Shown: positions 1-8,837, counted from the stretch's first letter. The stretch: DNA of 64,000 bases from Sporobacter sp963675425 (GCA_963675425.1 OY776214.1:1054001-1118000); one strand, 5' to 3'. The notes: generated by a model from the letters alone, not told the origin. Made by a program: numbers and translations.

Positions 1-17
1 ATGTTCAGCATTTTCAT
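1..17 (-). CDS. 5' end of next hydrogenase-operon gene, probably hydA (partial)
   Basis: Reading the minus strand, an ATG at 17-15 follows a strong Shine-Dalgarno (AAAGGAG) 9 nt upstream, and starts 19 nt after the hydB stop codon. Only MKMLN plus part of a codon is visible before the window ends. In NAD-linked trimeric [FeFe] hydrogenases the order hydC-hydB-hydA is usual, and HydA proteins begin with a ferredoxin-like 2Fe-2S domain, so the catalytic H-cluster subunit is the best guess. The identity is inferred from context only. Confidence 0.5.
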
Positions 18-36
18 AATTTCCAACTCCTTTCCG

Positions 37-1806
37 TTAATCAACCGTTACGGCGCCGAATTTGCATACGGCCTTACAGGTGCCGCATTTGGTGCAGGCG
101 TCCTGATGGATGGTATGCACTTTTTTAACCTCGCCGTCGATGCAGTTTACGGGACAGTTTTTCGCACAGAGCGTGCAGCCGATGCATTTATCCGGGTCGA
201 TAGAGAATTTAATGAGGGCCTTGCACTGCTTTGCCGGGCACTTTTTTTCGCGGATGTGCGCCTCATATTCCTCTCTGAAGTATTTTAGCGTTGTTAAAAC
301 GGGGTTCGGCGCTGTCTGGCCCAGACCGCACAGAGAGTTTTTCTTGATCTGCTCGGCCAGCTCCAGAAGCTTCGGGATATCCTCTTCAGTGCCGCCGCCT
401 TCGGTGATCCGTGTCAGGATTTCCAGCATGCGCTTCGTGCCGATTTTACAGTACGTGCACTTACCGCACGATTCGCTCTGGGTAAAATTGAGGAAGTACC
501 GGGCGATGTCCACCATGCAGTTGTCCTCGTCCATGACGATCATGCCGCCGGAGCCCATGATAGCGCCGGTGGCGCTGAGAGTGTCGTAGTCGACGACAGT
601 GTCAATCAGGTCCGTGGGGATACAGCCGCCGGACGGTCCGCCCATCTGCACGGCCTTAAAGGGTTTGCCGGATGAGGTGCCGCCGCCGATATCAAAGACA
701 ATCTCCCGGAGCGGGATGCCAATAGGGACCTCCACGAGGCCGCCCCGCGCGATTTTGCCGGCCAGGGCAAACACCTTAGTGCCCTTGCTTTTTTCCGTGC
801 CGTAGGCCGCAAACGCGTCCGCGCCGTTTCGGATGATCCAGCCGACGTTAGCCAGCGTCTCGACATTATTGATATTGGACGGCTTTGCGAACAGGCCTTT
901 GTTGGCCGGGAACGGCGGCCGCATGCGGGGCATGCCTCGCTGGCCTTCGATCGACGCGATGAGCGCCGTTTCTTCGCCGCAGACAAAAGCGCCCGCGCCC
1001 TCTTTGATCTTGATTTTAAAGTTAAAGCCGGTGCCCATGATGTTCTTGCCGAGGTAGCCGCGCTTCGTGGCCTGGGCAATGGCGATTTTCAGCCGTTTGA
1101 TAGCGATGGGATACTCAGCGCGGCAGTATATGTATGCCTCGTCGGCCCCGATGGCATAGCCGCCGATGGCGAGTCCCTCTAAAACGGCGTGGGGATCGCC
1201 TTCCAGAACGCTGCGGTCCATAAACGCGCCGGGGTCGCCCTCGTCGGCGTTGCAGATGATGTATTTTTTCTCCGACTGGGGCGCGCGGGCAAACTTCCAC
1301 TTTTGGCCCGTGGGAAATCCGGCGCCGCCGCGGCCCTTCAGGCCGGACTTTAAGACCTCATCAATGACCGCTTCCGGTGTCATGGTCTTCAGCGCCTTTT
1401 CAAGGCCCTGATAAGCATTCCAGGCCAGCGCCTCGTCCAGTGATTCGGGATTGATGTGCCCGCAACGGGCCAGCACGATGCGCTCCTGCTTGTTGAAAAA
1501 GCTGTCCTGCTCGTTGGGCTCGGTACTCGAGCGGACGATGTATTCGTTAACCGGTTTGCCGCCGAGCACATGGCTTTCAAAAATTTTCCCGGCCTTTTCC
1601 TCGGTGACCTCGCCGTAGATGGCGCTGTTGCCGTTCTCGTCAATGATCTCCACCATGACTTCCTTGTAGCACATGCCCATGCAGCCGGTTTCGGCCATTG
1701 TGACATTGACGCCGGGGTTTTCCGATAAAAGCTTTTGAAACGTTTCCTTTACTTTTAAGCCGCCGGCTGCGATACCGCAGCTGCCGAGGCCGATGATAAT
1801 TTTCAT
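37..1806 (-). CDS. hydB: NADH-binding flavoprotein subunit of bifurcating [FeFe] hydrogenase (HydB/HndC, NuoF-like)
   Basis: 589 aa, matching HydB/HndC rather than respiratory NuoF (about 430 aa). In order it has an N-terminal thioredoxin-like 2Fe-2S domain (cysteines in GCMGMC), the FMN/NADH-binding NuoF core with GRGGAGFPTG and GEETAL, an iron-sulfur motif SESCGKCTYC, and a C-terminal two-cluster ferredoxin domain (CIGCTLCAKNC and CTKCGTC). In the known complexes this cytoplasmic subunit exchanges electrons between NAD(P)H, ferredoxin and the hydrogenase catalytic subunit. Its start overlaps the hydC stop by 4 nt, showing translational coupling. The ferredoxin tail separates it from complex I NuoF. 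Relatives also serve formate dehydrogenases, and the partner gene is cut off here. Confidence 0.93.
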   Translation of the reverse strand: MKIIIGLGSCGIAAGGLKVKETFQKLLSENPGVNVTMAETGCMGMCYKEVMVEIIDENGNSAIYGEVTEEKAGKIFESHVLGGKPVNEYIVRSSTEPNEQDSFFNKQERIVLARCGHINPESLDEALAWNAYQGLEKALKTMTPEAVIDEVLKSGLKGRGGAGFPTGQKWKFARAPQSEKKYIICNADEGDPGAFMDRSVLEGDPHAVLEGLAIGGYAIGADEAYIYCRAEYPIAIKRLKIAIAQATKRGYLGKNIMGTGFNFKIKIKEGAGAFVCGEETALIASIEGQRGMPRMRPPFPANKGLFAKPSNINNVETLANVGWIIRNGADAFAAYGTEKSKGTKVFALAGKIARGGLVEVPIGIPLREIVFDIGGGTSSGKPFKAVQMGGPSGGCIPTDLIDTVVDYDTLSATGAIMGSGGMIVMDEDNCMVDIARYFLNFTQSESCGKCTYCKIGTKRMLEILTRITEGGGTEEDIPKLLELAEQIKKNSLCGLGQTAPNPVLTTLKYFREEYEAHIREKKCPAKQCKALIKFSIDPDKCIGCTLCAKNCPVNCIDGEVKKVHTIHQDACTKCGTCKAVCKFGAVTVD

Positions 1807-2306
1807 TTCCGGTCTCCTTCCGCGTAAAGCTCTCTGATGATTTTCCGCGCTTTGTCGGGCGTCAGGCGGCCGTAGGTTTCCTCGCCGATCATCATGACGG
1901 GCGCCAAGCTGCAGCAGCCCAGGCAGGCCACCGATTCCAGCGTAAATTTATTGTCCGGCGTGGTGCCGCCCAGCTCAATCTTGAGCTCGTCACACAAGGC
2001 GTCGGCAACCTTTTCCGCGCCGTTGACGTGGCAGGCGGTTCCAAAGCAGATTTTAATCGTCTTCTCGCCGCTTGGCTGCAGGCGGAACTGGGAATAGAAC
2101 GTAGCAACGCCCATGATCTGCGTGACAAATATACCGGTGTGCTCGCTGAGCCTCTTTATAACATCCTCCGGCAGGTAGCCGTAGGCGTTTTGGATGTTTT
2201 GCAGAATGGGTATGAGGTCCGCTTCGCTGCCATGGTAGTATTCGGTCATGACCGCCTCAAAAGGTTCAAAGTATTTACTGTCGTTTTTAACACAGTTACA
2301 GCTCAT
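1803..2306 (-). CDS. hydC: 2Fe-2S subunit of bifurcating hydrogenase (HydC/HndA, NuoE-like)
   Basis: 167 aa, the normal length for NuoE/HndA proteins. The thioredoxin-fold domain carries the four 2Fe-2S ligands as CFGTAC and CLGCC; the N-terminal helical part is typical of the family. It passes electrons to or from the flavin of HydB. It is first in a minus-strand operon and overlaps hydB by 4 nt (ATGA). The ATG at 2306 has a purine-rich ribosome site (AGGGGGGC) just upstream. A good promoter lies about 145 nt upstream. The N-terminus MSCNC adds two cysteines that are not family ligands. Confidence 0.93.
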   Translation of the reverse strand: MSCNCVKNDSKYFEPFEAVMTEYYHGSEADLIPILQNIQNAYGYLPEDVIKRLSEHTGIFVTQIMGVATFYSQFRLQPSGEKTIKICFGTACHVNGAEKVADALCDELKIELGGTTPDNKFTLESVACLGCCSLAPVMMIGEETYGRLTPDKARKIIRELYAEGDRK

Positions 2307-2448
2307 TGAAATGCCCCCCTGATGCTGCGCTGTCGTATCCGTTTGTGACTCACTCGATGCAAATAAACAGGAATTGCGACGCCTTGTCCAGCTTTTTGAT
2401 AATACGAAAATGAGACATAATTTTGTCTAATTCGTTGTAATTCAACTA

Positions 2449-2478
2449 ATTATACGTTACAACATGCCCAATAGTCAA
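2449..2478 (-). promoter_or_regulatory. Promoter of the hydrogenase operon
   Basis: Minus strand: -35 TTGACT (2478-2473), 18-nt spacer, perfect -10 TATAAT (2454-2449). The 5' leader to hydC would be about 135 nt. Two short palindromes sit just downstream of the -10, GTTG-N5-CAAC near 2435 and AGACA-N6-TGTCT near 2412, and could be operators. I see no canonical Rex site (TTGTGAA...TTCACAA). Confidence 0.65.
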
Positions 2479-2661
2479 GATTCTTTGAGTGGTTTTGCAC
2501 AATATCAAAATGTAAGTTTTAGGCACATTGATATAAAATTAACGAAATAGCGTTGCCGTTTTAACAAGATTTATATTTGGCGCGACTTAATGAACGGGAA
2601 GTTATTAAAATAAATTAGTTATATTTTTAACAATTAGCGTCGCTTTGAAAAAATACGACAC

Positions 2662-2700
2662 AAAAACAACGCTTATGATAGCGTCATAAGCGTTGTTTTT
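2662..2700. terminator. Bidirectional intrinsic terminator between GNAT gene and hyd operon
   Basis: A perfect 17-bp inverted repeat (2662-2678 with 2684-2700) with a 5-nt loop. It is A-rich on one flank and T-rich on the other, so it can work on both strands. It lies 34 nt past the stop of the minus-strand GNAT gene. The rest of 2307-2734 is AT-rich promoter DNA without an ORF. Confidence 0.85.
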
Positions 2701-2734
2701 ACTGAATATATTGCAGATTTGGATGATAATGGGG

Positions 2735-3007
2735 CTATTTGACTAAAACGTCATCATAATCGGGATGCCGCTCAAACCAAACAACCGCATAGCTGCAGGT
2801 GACCTCGGCTTTGCGCTTCGTTTTCCGCAGCTCCTGCGCGGCGCGCTGAACCAGCTCGTCTGCTATGCCCTGTCCGCGAAGGGAAGGATCTACATGTGTT
2901 TTACAGATATCAACCTTACCGACGCCGACCGGCGGGTAGGCGATCTCAGCCATGACCGCTCCGTCCACTTTATAAACGATTGCGTTTTCTAAAACGTCAA
3001 ACGCCAT
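2735..3007 (-). CDS. Small GNAT-fold N-acetyltransferase (YjdJ/COG2388 type)
   Basis: 90 aa, the size of the minimal acetyltransferase family (Acetyltransf_CG, COG2388), which is shorter than ordinary GNATs. The acetyl-CoA loop is visible as THVDPSLRGQGIADELV, with the RGQGIA pyrophosphate-binding turn. The C-terminal segment ends in a WFERHPDY-like motif usual in the family. The substrate is unknown. The start ATG follows AGGAGG at ideal spacing. Monocistronic: its own promoter is upstream and a terminator follows. Confidence 0.85.
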   Translation of the reverse strand: MAFDVLENAIVYKVDGAVMAEIAYPPVGVGKVDICKTHVDPSLRGQGIADELVQRAAQELRKTKRKAEVTCSYAVVWFERHPDYDDVLVK

Positions 3008-3062
3008 ACTATACGCCTCCTGATACGTTTTCCTATAAATAGATCTGCATGGTTACGCACGC

Positions 3063-3092
3063 ATTTTATCATAAATCTGCATGAAAGGGCAA
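3063..3092 (-). promoter_or_regulatory. Probable promoter of the GNAT gene
   Basis: Minus strand: TTGCCC (3092-3087), 18-nt spacer, TAAAAT (3068-3063), about 55 nt before the GNAT start. Moderate match. Confidence 0.45.
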
Positions 3093-3226
3093 GCTGTAAC
3101 CAAACGGATAAATACCGCCCGGTAAAAGACGGACCAAAGCGGACGCTGCGATAGATTATGTCATAATGAATAAAAAACCCGTCCGCTACATCTGCATATT
3201 AATGAATTACCACATTACCAAATCAA

Positions 3227-3255
3227 TTGACTAGCACACTAAAGTGACATATAAT
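3227..3255 (+). promoter_or_regulatory. Promoter of the his operon
   Basis: TTGACT (3227-3232), exactly 17 nt, then perfect TATAAT (3250-3255). This is one of the best sigma-A promoters in the window. Transcription should start near 3262, leaving a leader of about 195 nt before hisZ. Confidence 0.8.
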
Positions 3256-3261
3256 AGGTTT

Positions 3262-3457
3262 ATCGTGAAAACGAAACAGTAATGTGATAAAATAGCTCGG
3301 CAGGCATGGATTATATACCATCGGCGGCAACGGATTGAATAAGTGCTTGCGCGCGGTAAGCCCGCACAGAATGACTTCACGCCGGCGGTGGGAAGCATCC
3401 GGAAAAAAACGGATGGAGACATCTTAATAAATAAATTGTGTACATGGGGGAGCAATA
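3262..3457 (+). ncRNA. Structured 5' leader of the his operon, class unknown
   Basis: The untranslated stretch between the his promoter and hisZ can fold. CCATCGGCGGC (3318-3328) pairs with GCCGGCGGTGG (3381-3391) with one G-G mismatch and one wobble, enclosing a GTGC...GCAC hairpin (about 3343-3367). A second hairpin CATCCG-N8-CGGATG (3396-3415) follows. No T-box AGGGTGG element, no His-rich leader peptide and no riboswitch core I know is present. A regulatory role is inferred from length, position and pairing. Confidence 0.4.
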
Positions 3458-4585
3458 ATGACTTTCTCTTCAAATGTTTTAAAAAACGATGAAAAAGCGC
3501 TGATGAATCTGCGCTCGCTCTATAGGGCATACGGGTATACGCAGTACAAAATGAGCAAATTTGAGGAATATGACCTGTACGTCCGCAACAAGAACTTTTT
3601 AAAGTCGGACCAGATCATCACCTTTAATGATCTAAACGGCAAGCTCATGGCTTTGCGGCCTGACGTGACGCTGTCCATCGTCAAAAACACTAAGGACAGC
3701 GGTGACAAGCTGTGCAAATATTACTATAACGAAAACGTTTACCGGCTGTCCAATACGAGCCGGGAATTCAAGGAGCGCATGCAGGCGGGGCTTGAGTGTC
3801 AGGGTAATATCGATATTTATTCCATGGCCGAGGTGATCCTGCTGGCTGAAAAAAGCCTGGAGAGCATCGGCGAGCGCTATGTGCTTGATATATCCCACAT
3901 GGGCTTTTTAAGCGCTTTTCTGGATGAGCTGGGTGTGAAGGAGGATCAAACGCTTTCGATCCTCGGTTGTATCAGCGAAAAAAACGTCCCGGAGATCGAA
4001 AAGCTTTGTCGGCAGTATAAGCTGGAGGGCGGAGCGTGCCAGAAGCTTAAAAAGCTGACCTCGCTTTACGGGGCGTTTGACGAGGCGATTGGCGTATTAA
4101 AGCAGATCAGCACCGGCAGCCGGACAGACCAGGCCGTGCGGGAGCTGGAGCAGGTGTACCATACGGTTAAAAGCCTCGGCGGCGGCAGCCATATCCATCT
4201 GGATTTTTCCATCGTCAACGATATGAATTACTATAACGGCCTTATCTTCCAGGGCTTTATCGACGGCGTGCCGGCGGGGATTCTCTCCGGCGGCCGGTAC
4301 GACAACCTGATGGCGCGTTTCGGGCGCGAATCGGGCGCAATCGGCTTTGCCGTCTATCTCGATCTGTTGGAGCGCTACGAGGAAGAGGACCGGCTGTACG
4401 ATGTGGACGTTTTGCTTTTGTACGACGAAAATACGGATGCGCAGACGCTTGCTGAGACTATGAAGACCTTAACAGCCCAATACGAGACGGTCCGGGCGCA
4501 GCAAAACGGCCCGGACGGCGTTAAATACAGGCGACTGGTTACGATTAAAAACGGGAAGCTGGAGGATGTGAAAACCGATGATTAA
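3458..4585 (+). CDS. hisZ: ATP phosphoribosyltransferase regulatory subunit HisZ
   Basis: 375 aa. A paralogue of the histidyl-tRNA synthetase catalytic core: class II motif 2-like segment around NENVYRLSN and the motif 3-like end SGGRYDNLMARFG, but without the HisRS anticodon domain. HisZ binds the short HisG and carries histidine feedback control for the first step of histidine synthesis. The short HisG next door (209 aa) confirms the pairing. It opens the his operon; its stop overlaps hisG by 8 nt. The ATG follows GGGGGAGCAATA. Confidence 0.93.
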   Translation: MTFSSNVLKNDEKALMNLRSLYRAYGYTQYKMSKFEEYDLYVRNKNFLKSDQIITFNDLNGKLMALRPDVTLSIVKNTKDSGDKLCKYYYNENVYRLSNTSREFKERMQAGLECQGNIDIYSMAEVILLAEKSLESIGERYVLDISHMGFLSAFLDELGVKEDQTLSILGCISEKNVPEIEKLCRQYKLEGGACQKLKKLTSLYGAFDEAIGVLKQISTGSRTDQAVRELEQVYHTVKSLGGGSHIHLDFSIVNDMNYYNGLIFQGFIDGVPAGILSGGRYDNLMARFGRESGAIGFAVYLDLLERYEEEDRLYDVDVLLLYDENTDAQTLAETMKTLTAQYETVRAQQNGPDGVKYRRLVTIKNGKLEDVKTDD

Positions 4586-5207
4586 TATTGCCCTCCCCAA
4601 AGGCCGCCTCGGCGAGCAGGTTTACGGGATTTTTGAGGCCGTCGGGTACGGCTGCCCGGGCCTTTTGGATAACAGCAGAAAGCTCATTTTTGAAAACCCC
4701 GAAACGAATACGCGCTATTTCTGGGTCAAGCCCTCGGACGTGGCTATTTATGTCGAGCACGGCGTGGCTGACCTCGGCGTCGTCGGCAAGGATATACTCT
4801 GGGAGCAGATGCCGGACGTTTACGAGCTTTTGGACCTTGACGTCGGCAAATGCCGCGTTTGCGTCGCCGCTGAAAAAAGCTTCCGGGACGATCTGGACCG
4901 GACGCTTCGCGTGGCCACGAAATTCCCCAATATTGCGCGCGACTACTATACGGGGCAGGGGCGGGAGATTGATATTATAAAGCTCAACGGCTCTATTGAG
5001 CTGGCCCCGATATTAGGCCTGTCGGACGTCATCGTCGACATTGTTGAGACGGGCACGACGCTGAAGGAGAACGACCTGGCGGTCTTTGAGGAAATCGGAC
5101 CCGTGAGCGCTCGGCTCATTGCCAACAAGGTGGGCTTTAAGTTCAAGCACAGTGAGATCAGCGCCTTATGCCAGAAGGTTTCCGACGCGATTGATGAGGG
5201 AAAATGA
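4578..5207 (+). CDS. hisG: ATP phosphoribosyltransferase catalytic subunit HisG (short form)
   Basis: 209 aa, the short form that lacks the C-terminal regulatory domain and needs HisZ. It makes phosphoribosyl-ATP from ATP and PRPP. The N-terminus INIALPKGRLGE and the PRPP loop DIVETGTTLKEN are both intact. It overlaps hisZ by 8 nt and is followed after 1 nt by hisD, so the three genes are tightly coupled. Confidence 0.96.
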   Translation: MINIALPKGRLGEQVYGIFEAVGYGCPGLLDNSRKLIFENPETNTRYFWVKPSDVAIYVEHGVADLGVVGKDILWEQMPDVYELLDLDVGKCRVCVAAEKSFRDDLDRTLRVATKFPNIARDYYTGQGREIDIIKLNGSIELAPILGLSDVIVDIVETGTTLKENDLAVFEEIGPVSARLIANKVGFKFKHSEISALCQKVSDAIDEGK

Positions 5208-5208
5208 T

Positions 5209-6480
5209 ATGATAACCATTAAAAAATACGCCGATATCGATGCGTCCGATATCTTTATGCGGTCTCTGATGCAGCCGGATGTTGAAAAGACGGTGGCGGA
5301 CATTATTGCCGACGTCCGGGAAAACGGTGACGCGGCGGTTTTGAAATACACGCAAAGATTTGATAAAGCCGCGCTGACCACACTTGAGGTTACAGCCGAG
5401 GAGCTGGACGCGGCGCTGGCTTCCGCCGATCCGGCGCTTATTGAAATACTGCAAAAAGCCGCCGCGAACATCAAGGCGTTCCACAGCCGCCAGAAGCGGG
5501 AAGGCTTTGTTATAAACGGCGATAACGGCGTTGTTACAGGCCAGCGGATTTTGCCGCTGGAGCGGGTGGGCGTTTACGTCCCCGGCGGCACGGCCAGCTA
5601 TCCTTCGACGGTTCTCATGAACTGTATTCCGGCAAAGCTTGCCGGTGTGCACGAGATTGTGCTCACAACACCTCCGTCGCCGGACGGGACGATCAGCCCC
5701 GATATCCTCGCCGCGGCGAAAATCGGCGGCGCGGACCGGATTATCAAGGCCGGCGGAGCCCAGGCAGTGGCCGCGCTCGCGTACGGCACAAAGAGCATCC
5801 CGAAGGTTGACAAAATTGTCGGGCCTGGCAACGCCTACGTCGCCGAGGCCAAAAAGCAGGTGTTCGGCCGGGTGGCTATCGATATGATCGCCGGGCCGAG
5901 CGAAATCCTCGTCATTGCCGATGATACGGCCACGCCCGGCTATGTCGCGGCCGACCTTCTTTCCCAGGCCGAGCATGACAAAATGGCCAGCGCCGTGCTC
6001 GTCACCACAAGCGCGGACCTGGCCGAAAAGGTTGCTGCTGAGATCGAGCGGCAGCTCGTAGCGCTGCCGCGCCGTGAGATTGCCCGGGTGTCCATCGACG
6101 ATAATGGACAGATTATCATAGCCGATTCGCTGGAGCAGGCGCTGGCGATATCCAACGCGCTCGCTCCGGAGCATCTCGAGCTGTGCGTTAAAAACCCCTT
6201 TGAGCTTCTGGACGGCGTTACAAATGCCGGTTCCGTCTTCCTCGGACACTTTTGCCCCGAGGCTCTGGGCGACTATTACGCCGGGCCTAACCACACGCTC
6301 CCGACGCTCGGGACGGCGCGGTTTTCAAGCCCGCTGTCCGTCGACGACTTTATCAAGAAGTCGGCCTTTACCTACTATACGCCCGAGGCGCTTTCCTGCG
6401 TCGGCAGCGATATCGCGTATTTCGCCGGCCGGGAAGGGCTTGACGCGCACGCCCGCTCCGTCACCATAAGACTGGAGTAG
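5209..6480 (+). CDS. hisD: Histidinol dehydrogenase HisD
   Basis: 423 aa from the ATG at 5209, the family norm. It oxidises histidinol to histidine with two NAD+ in the last step of the pathway. Family motifs are clear: VGVYVPGGTASYPS, the Zn/active-site region SQAEHD, AGPSEILVIAD, and PNHTLPT near the C-terminus. An in-frame open stretch extends back to 5119 inside hisG, but the ribosome site GAGGGAAA favours 5209 (5194 is an alternative). Confidence 0.95.
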   Translation: MITIKKYADIDASDIFMRSLMQPDVEKTVADIIADVRENGDAAVLKYTQRFDKAALTTLEVTAEELDAALASADPALIEILQKAAANIKAFHSRQKREGFVINGDNGVVTGQRILPLERVGVYVPGGTASYPSTVLMNCIPAKLAGVHEIVLTTPPSPDGTISPDILAAAKIGGADRIIKAGGAQAVAALAYGTKSIPKVDKIVGPGNAYVAEAKKQVFGRVAIDMIAGPSEILVIADDTATPGYVAADLLSQAEHDKMASAVLVTTSADLAEKVAAEIERQLVALPRREIARVSIDDNGQIIIADSLEQALAISNALAPEHLELCVKNPFELLDGVTNAGSVFLGHFCPEALGDYYAGPNHTLPTLGTARFSSPLSVDDFIKKSAFTYYTPEALSCVGSDIAYFAGREGLDAHARSVTIRLE

Positions 6481-6499
6481 GAAAGGAAGAAAGATTAAT

Positions 6500-7558
6500 A
6501 TGAGCAGATTTTTCAGCGGCCGGTTTGCAGCCCTGACACCGTATGTGCCGGGTGAGCAGCCGACGAATATGCAGTATATAAAACTCAACACCAACGAATC
6601 GCCGTATCCTCCGTCGCCGAAGGTGTTGGAGAGTATAAACGGGGATGAAGTTGACGGTTTGAGGCTTTACCCGGACCCGACGGGGGCGGGCCTGCGGCAA
6701 AAGGTTTCAAAAAGCTATGATGTTGCGCCGGATAACATCTTTTTTGCAAACGGTTCGGATGAATCTCTGGCATTTATATTCATGGCGTTTTGCGATCCGG
6801 AAAATCCGATCGTTTTTCCGGATATTACTTATGGGTTTTACCCTGTTTACTGCGCGCTTTTTAACATCCCGTATGAAACCATTCCGCTCCGTGAGGATTT
6901 TACCGTGCGCTGTGCCGACTATTACGGGATTGGGAAAAATATTGCACTGGCCAATCCTAACGCGCCGACCGGCTTAACCATTTCGCAGGAAGAGATTGAA
7001 GAGATACTGCGTACAAATCCGGATAACATTGTCTTAATAGACGAGGCCTATGTTGATTTCGGCGCGCAGTCGGCTGTGGGGCTTATTAAGAAATACGACA
7101 ATCTTCTGGTTGTGCACACCTGCTCAAAATCACGTTCCCTGGCTGGGGCGCGGCTGAGCTTTGTTTTTGGGCAGGAGGAATTAATTGCGGACATTGAGAA
7201 AATACGCTATTCCTTTAATTCTTATAACGTAACCCGGCTCACACTGGCCGCCGGGGCGGCGGCGCTCGACGATCCATCATACTATAATAATATGCAGAAA
7301 AAAATTATTGAAACACGCGAGAAAACAGCCTCGGCGCTCAAAGCGCTCGGCTTTGAGATGACGGACTCCAAGGCTAATTTCCTGTTTGCGCGCCGGCCCG
7401 GCGTTGCGGGCGGCGAGCTTTACGTAAAGCTCAAGGAGAGAGGCATTCTCGTGCGCCACTTTGACAAACCGAGGATTTCGGATTATCTTAGAATTACGAT
7501 CGGCACGCCGGAGCAGATGGACGCGCTCCTCGGCGCTTTAAAAACCATACTCGAATAA
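6500..7558 (+). CDS. hisC: Histidinol-phosphate aminotransferase HisC
   Basis: 352 aa, fold-type I PLP aminotransferase. The PLP lysine lies in CSKSRSLAGARLSF and the cofactor-binding NPNAPTG and DEAYVDF motifs are present. It transfers an amino group from glutamate to imidazole-acetol phosphate. It stands 19 nt after hisD behind GGAAAGGAAG and 13 nt before hisB. Confidence 0.95.
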   Translation: MSRFFSGRFAALTPYVPGEQPTNMQYIKLNTNESPYPPSPKVLESINGDEVDGLRLYPDPTGAGLRQKVSKSYDVAPDNIFFANGSDESLAFIFMAFCDPENPIVFPDITYGFYPVYCALFNIPYETIPLREDFTVRCADYYGIGKNIALANPNAPTGLTISQEEIEEILRTNPDNIVLIDEAYVDFGAQSAVGLIKKYDNLLVVHTCSKSRSLAGARLSFVFGQEELIADIEKIRYSFNSYNVTRLTLAAGAAALDDPSYYNNMQKKIIETREKTASALKALGFEMTDSKANFLFARRPGVAGGELYVKLKERGILVRHFDKPRISDYLRITIGTPEQMDALLGALKTILE

Positions 7559-7571
7559 AGGGGATTAAGCG

Positions 7572-8159
7572 ATGCGTACAGGTGAGATCAAGCGGACGAC
7601 CGCCGAAACGGATATCAGCCTGGAACTGAATATTGATGGGAAAGGCGACAGCACCGTTGATTCCGGTATCGGCTTTTTAGACCATATGCTCACGCTCTTT
7701 GCCCGCCACGGGCGGTTTGACCTGACGCTTTCCTGCAAGGGTGACACCCATGTCGACGCGCACCACTCTGTGGAGGATATCGGCCTGTGCCTCGGCGCGG
7801 CGTTTGCCGAAGCGCTGGGCGATATGAAGGGGATTACCCGCTACGCCGACAGTACCCTGCCGATGGATGAGGCCCTCGTTTTATGCGCTGTCGATATTTC
7901 CGGCCGCAGCTATCTTTCGCTGAGCCTTGAGCTGACAAACGAAAAAGCCGGCACGATGGATACGGAGCTTGTCGAGGAATTTCTCCTGGCCTTTGTGCGA
8001 AAAGCTAATATGACGCTGCACATCCGCCAGCTGGCGGGGACGAACACGCATCATATCATTGAGGCCTGCTTTAAGGCGCTGGCCAGAACGCTCAAAAAAG
8101 CCGTCTCCATCGACGCGGCGTATAAAGACGAAATTCCGTCAACCAAGGGTATTTTGTAA
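7572..8159 (+). CDS. hisB: Imidazoleglycerol-phosphate dehydratase HisB
   Basis: 195 aa, the monofunctional form without the histidinol-phosphatase domain of enterobacterial HisB. The Mn-binding His/Glu clusters are present as HVDAHHSVEDIG and NTHHIIEACFK. The missing phosphatase activity is supplied by the PHP protein at the end of the operon. Confidence 0.96.
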   Translation: MRTGEIKRTTAETDISLELNIDGKGDSTVDSGIGFLDHMLTLFARHGRFDLTLSCKGDTHVDAHHSVEDIGLCLGAAFAEALGDMKGITRYADSTLPMDEALVLCAVDISGRSYLSLSLELTNEKAGTMDTELVEEFLLAFVRKANMTLHIRQLAGTNTHHIIEACFKALARTLKKAVSIDAAYKDEIPSTKGIL

Positions 8160-8207
8160 GAACAGTGAAAATCTATTACTTTAGTGCAGAGCACATGTGA
8201 GGTTTGT

Positions 8208-8825
8208 ATGATCGCCATTGTAGATTATGGCGTAGGGAATCTCTTTTCCCTGCGCAGTTCGTTTAAATATATCGGGCAGGAGGCCGAGATCACCTCGGAC
8301 GCACAGCGCATCCGTGAAAGTGACCGGATTGTCTTGCCCGGCGTCGGCGCATTTGAGGATGCGGCCAAAAAGCTGCGCGAGAGCGGCATGGCCGATGTTG
8401 TTACAAGCGAGGCCGCGGGCGGCAAGCTGCTTTTAGGCATCTGTCTCGGCATGCAGCTTTTGTTTGGCAAGAGCTTTGAATACGGCGAGCACGAGGGCCT
8501 TGGGCTGATCCGGGGAAACGTCGTGCCTATCGAGCCGGTCATACCCAAGGACTATAAAATCCCGCACATCGGTTGGAACGGCCTGATTTTCCCGAAGGAC
8601 AAGCCGGTAAGTCCGCTGTTTAAATATATCCAGGAGGGCGACCACGTCTATTTTGTCCACTCGTTTTACGCAGCCGACTGTGAGGACGCCGTTATCGCGA
8701 CGGCGGAGTACGGCGCGCCGCTCACGGCGGCGGTTGCGGACCGTAACGTCATCGGCACGCAGTTTCACCCGGAAAAAAGCGGCGACGTGGGGCTCAATAT
8801 CTTACGGGCCTTCTGCGAGATGTAA
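8208..8825 (+). CDS. hisH: Imidazole glycerol phosphate synthase glutamine amidotransferase subunit HisH
   Basis: 205 aa from the ATG at 8208, preceded by GTGAGGTTTGT. Class I glutamine amidotransferase: nucleophile Cys in LGICLGMQLLF, and the His/Glu of the triad in TQFHPEKSG. It hydrolyses glutamine and passes ammonia to HisF. An upstream in-frame ATG at 8184 would add eight residues not seen in the family. hisH and hisF are separated only by hisA. Confidence 0.95.
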   Translation: MIAIVDYGVGNLFSLRSSFKYIGQEAEITSDAQRIRESDRIVLPGVGAFEDAAKKLRESGMADVVTSEAAGGKLLLGICLGMQLLFGKSFEYGEHEGLGLIRGNVVPIEPVIPKDYKIPHIGWNGLIFPKDKPVSPLFKYIQEGDHVYFVHSFYAADCEDAVIATAEYGAPLTAAVADRNVIGTQFHPEKSGDVGLNILRAFCEM

Positions 8826-8837
8826 CGGAAAATTCTC

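Noticed and set aside
2307..2734. Rex repressor site before hydC
   Set aside because: No TTGTGAA-N4-TTCACAA-like palindrome; only short unrelated palindromes.
3262..3457. Histidine T-box or His-rich attenuator peptide before hisZ
   Set aside because: No T-box motif; the only short frame (ATG at 3306) has no histidine codon.
5158..6294. 378-aa minus-strand frame opposite hisD
   Set aside because: Shadow frame of a GC-rich gene; hisD on the plus strand has full family motifs.
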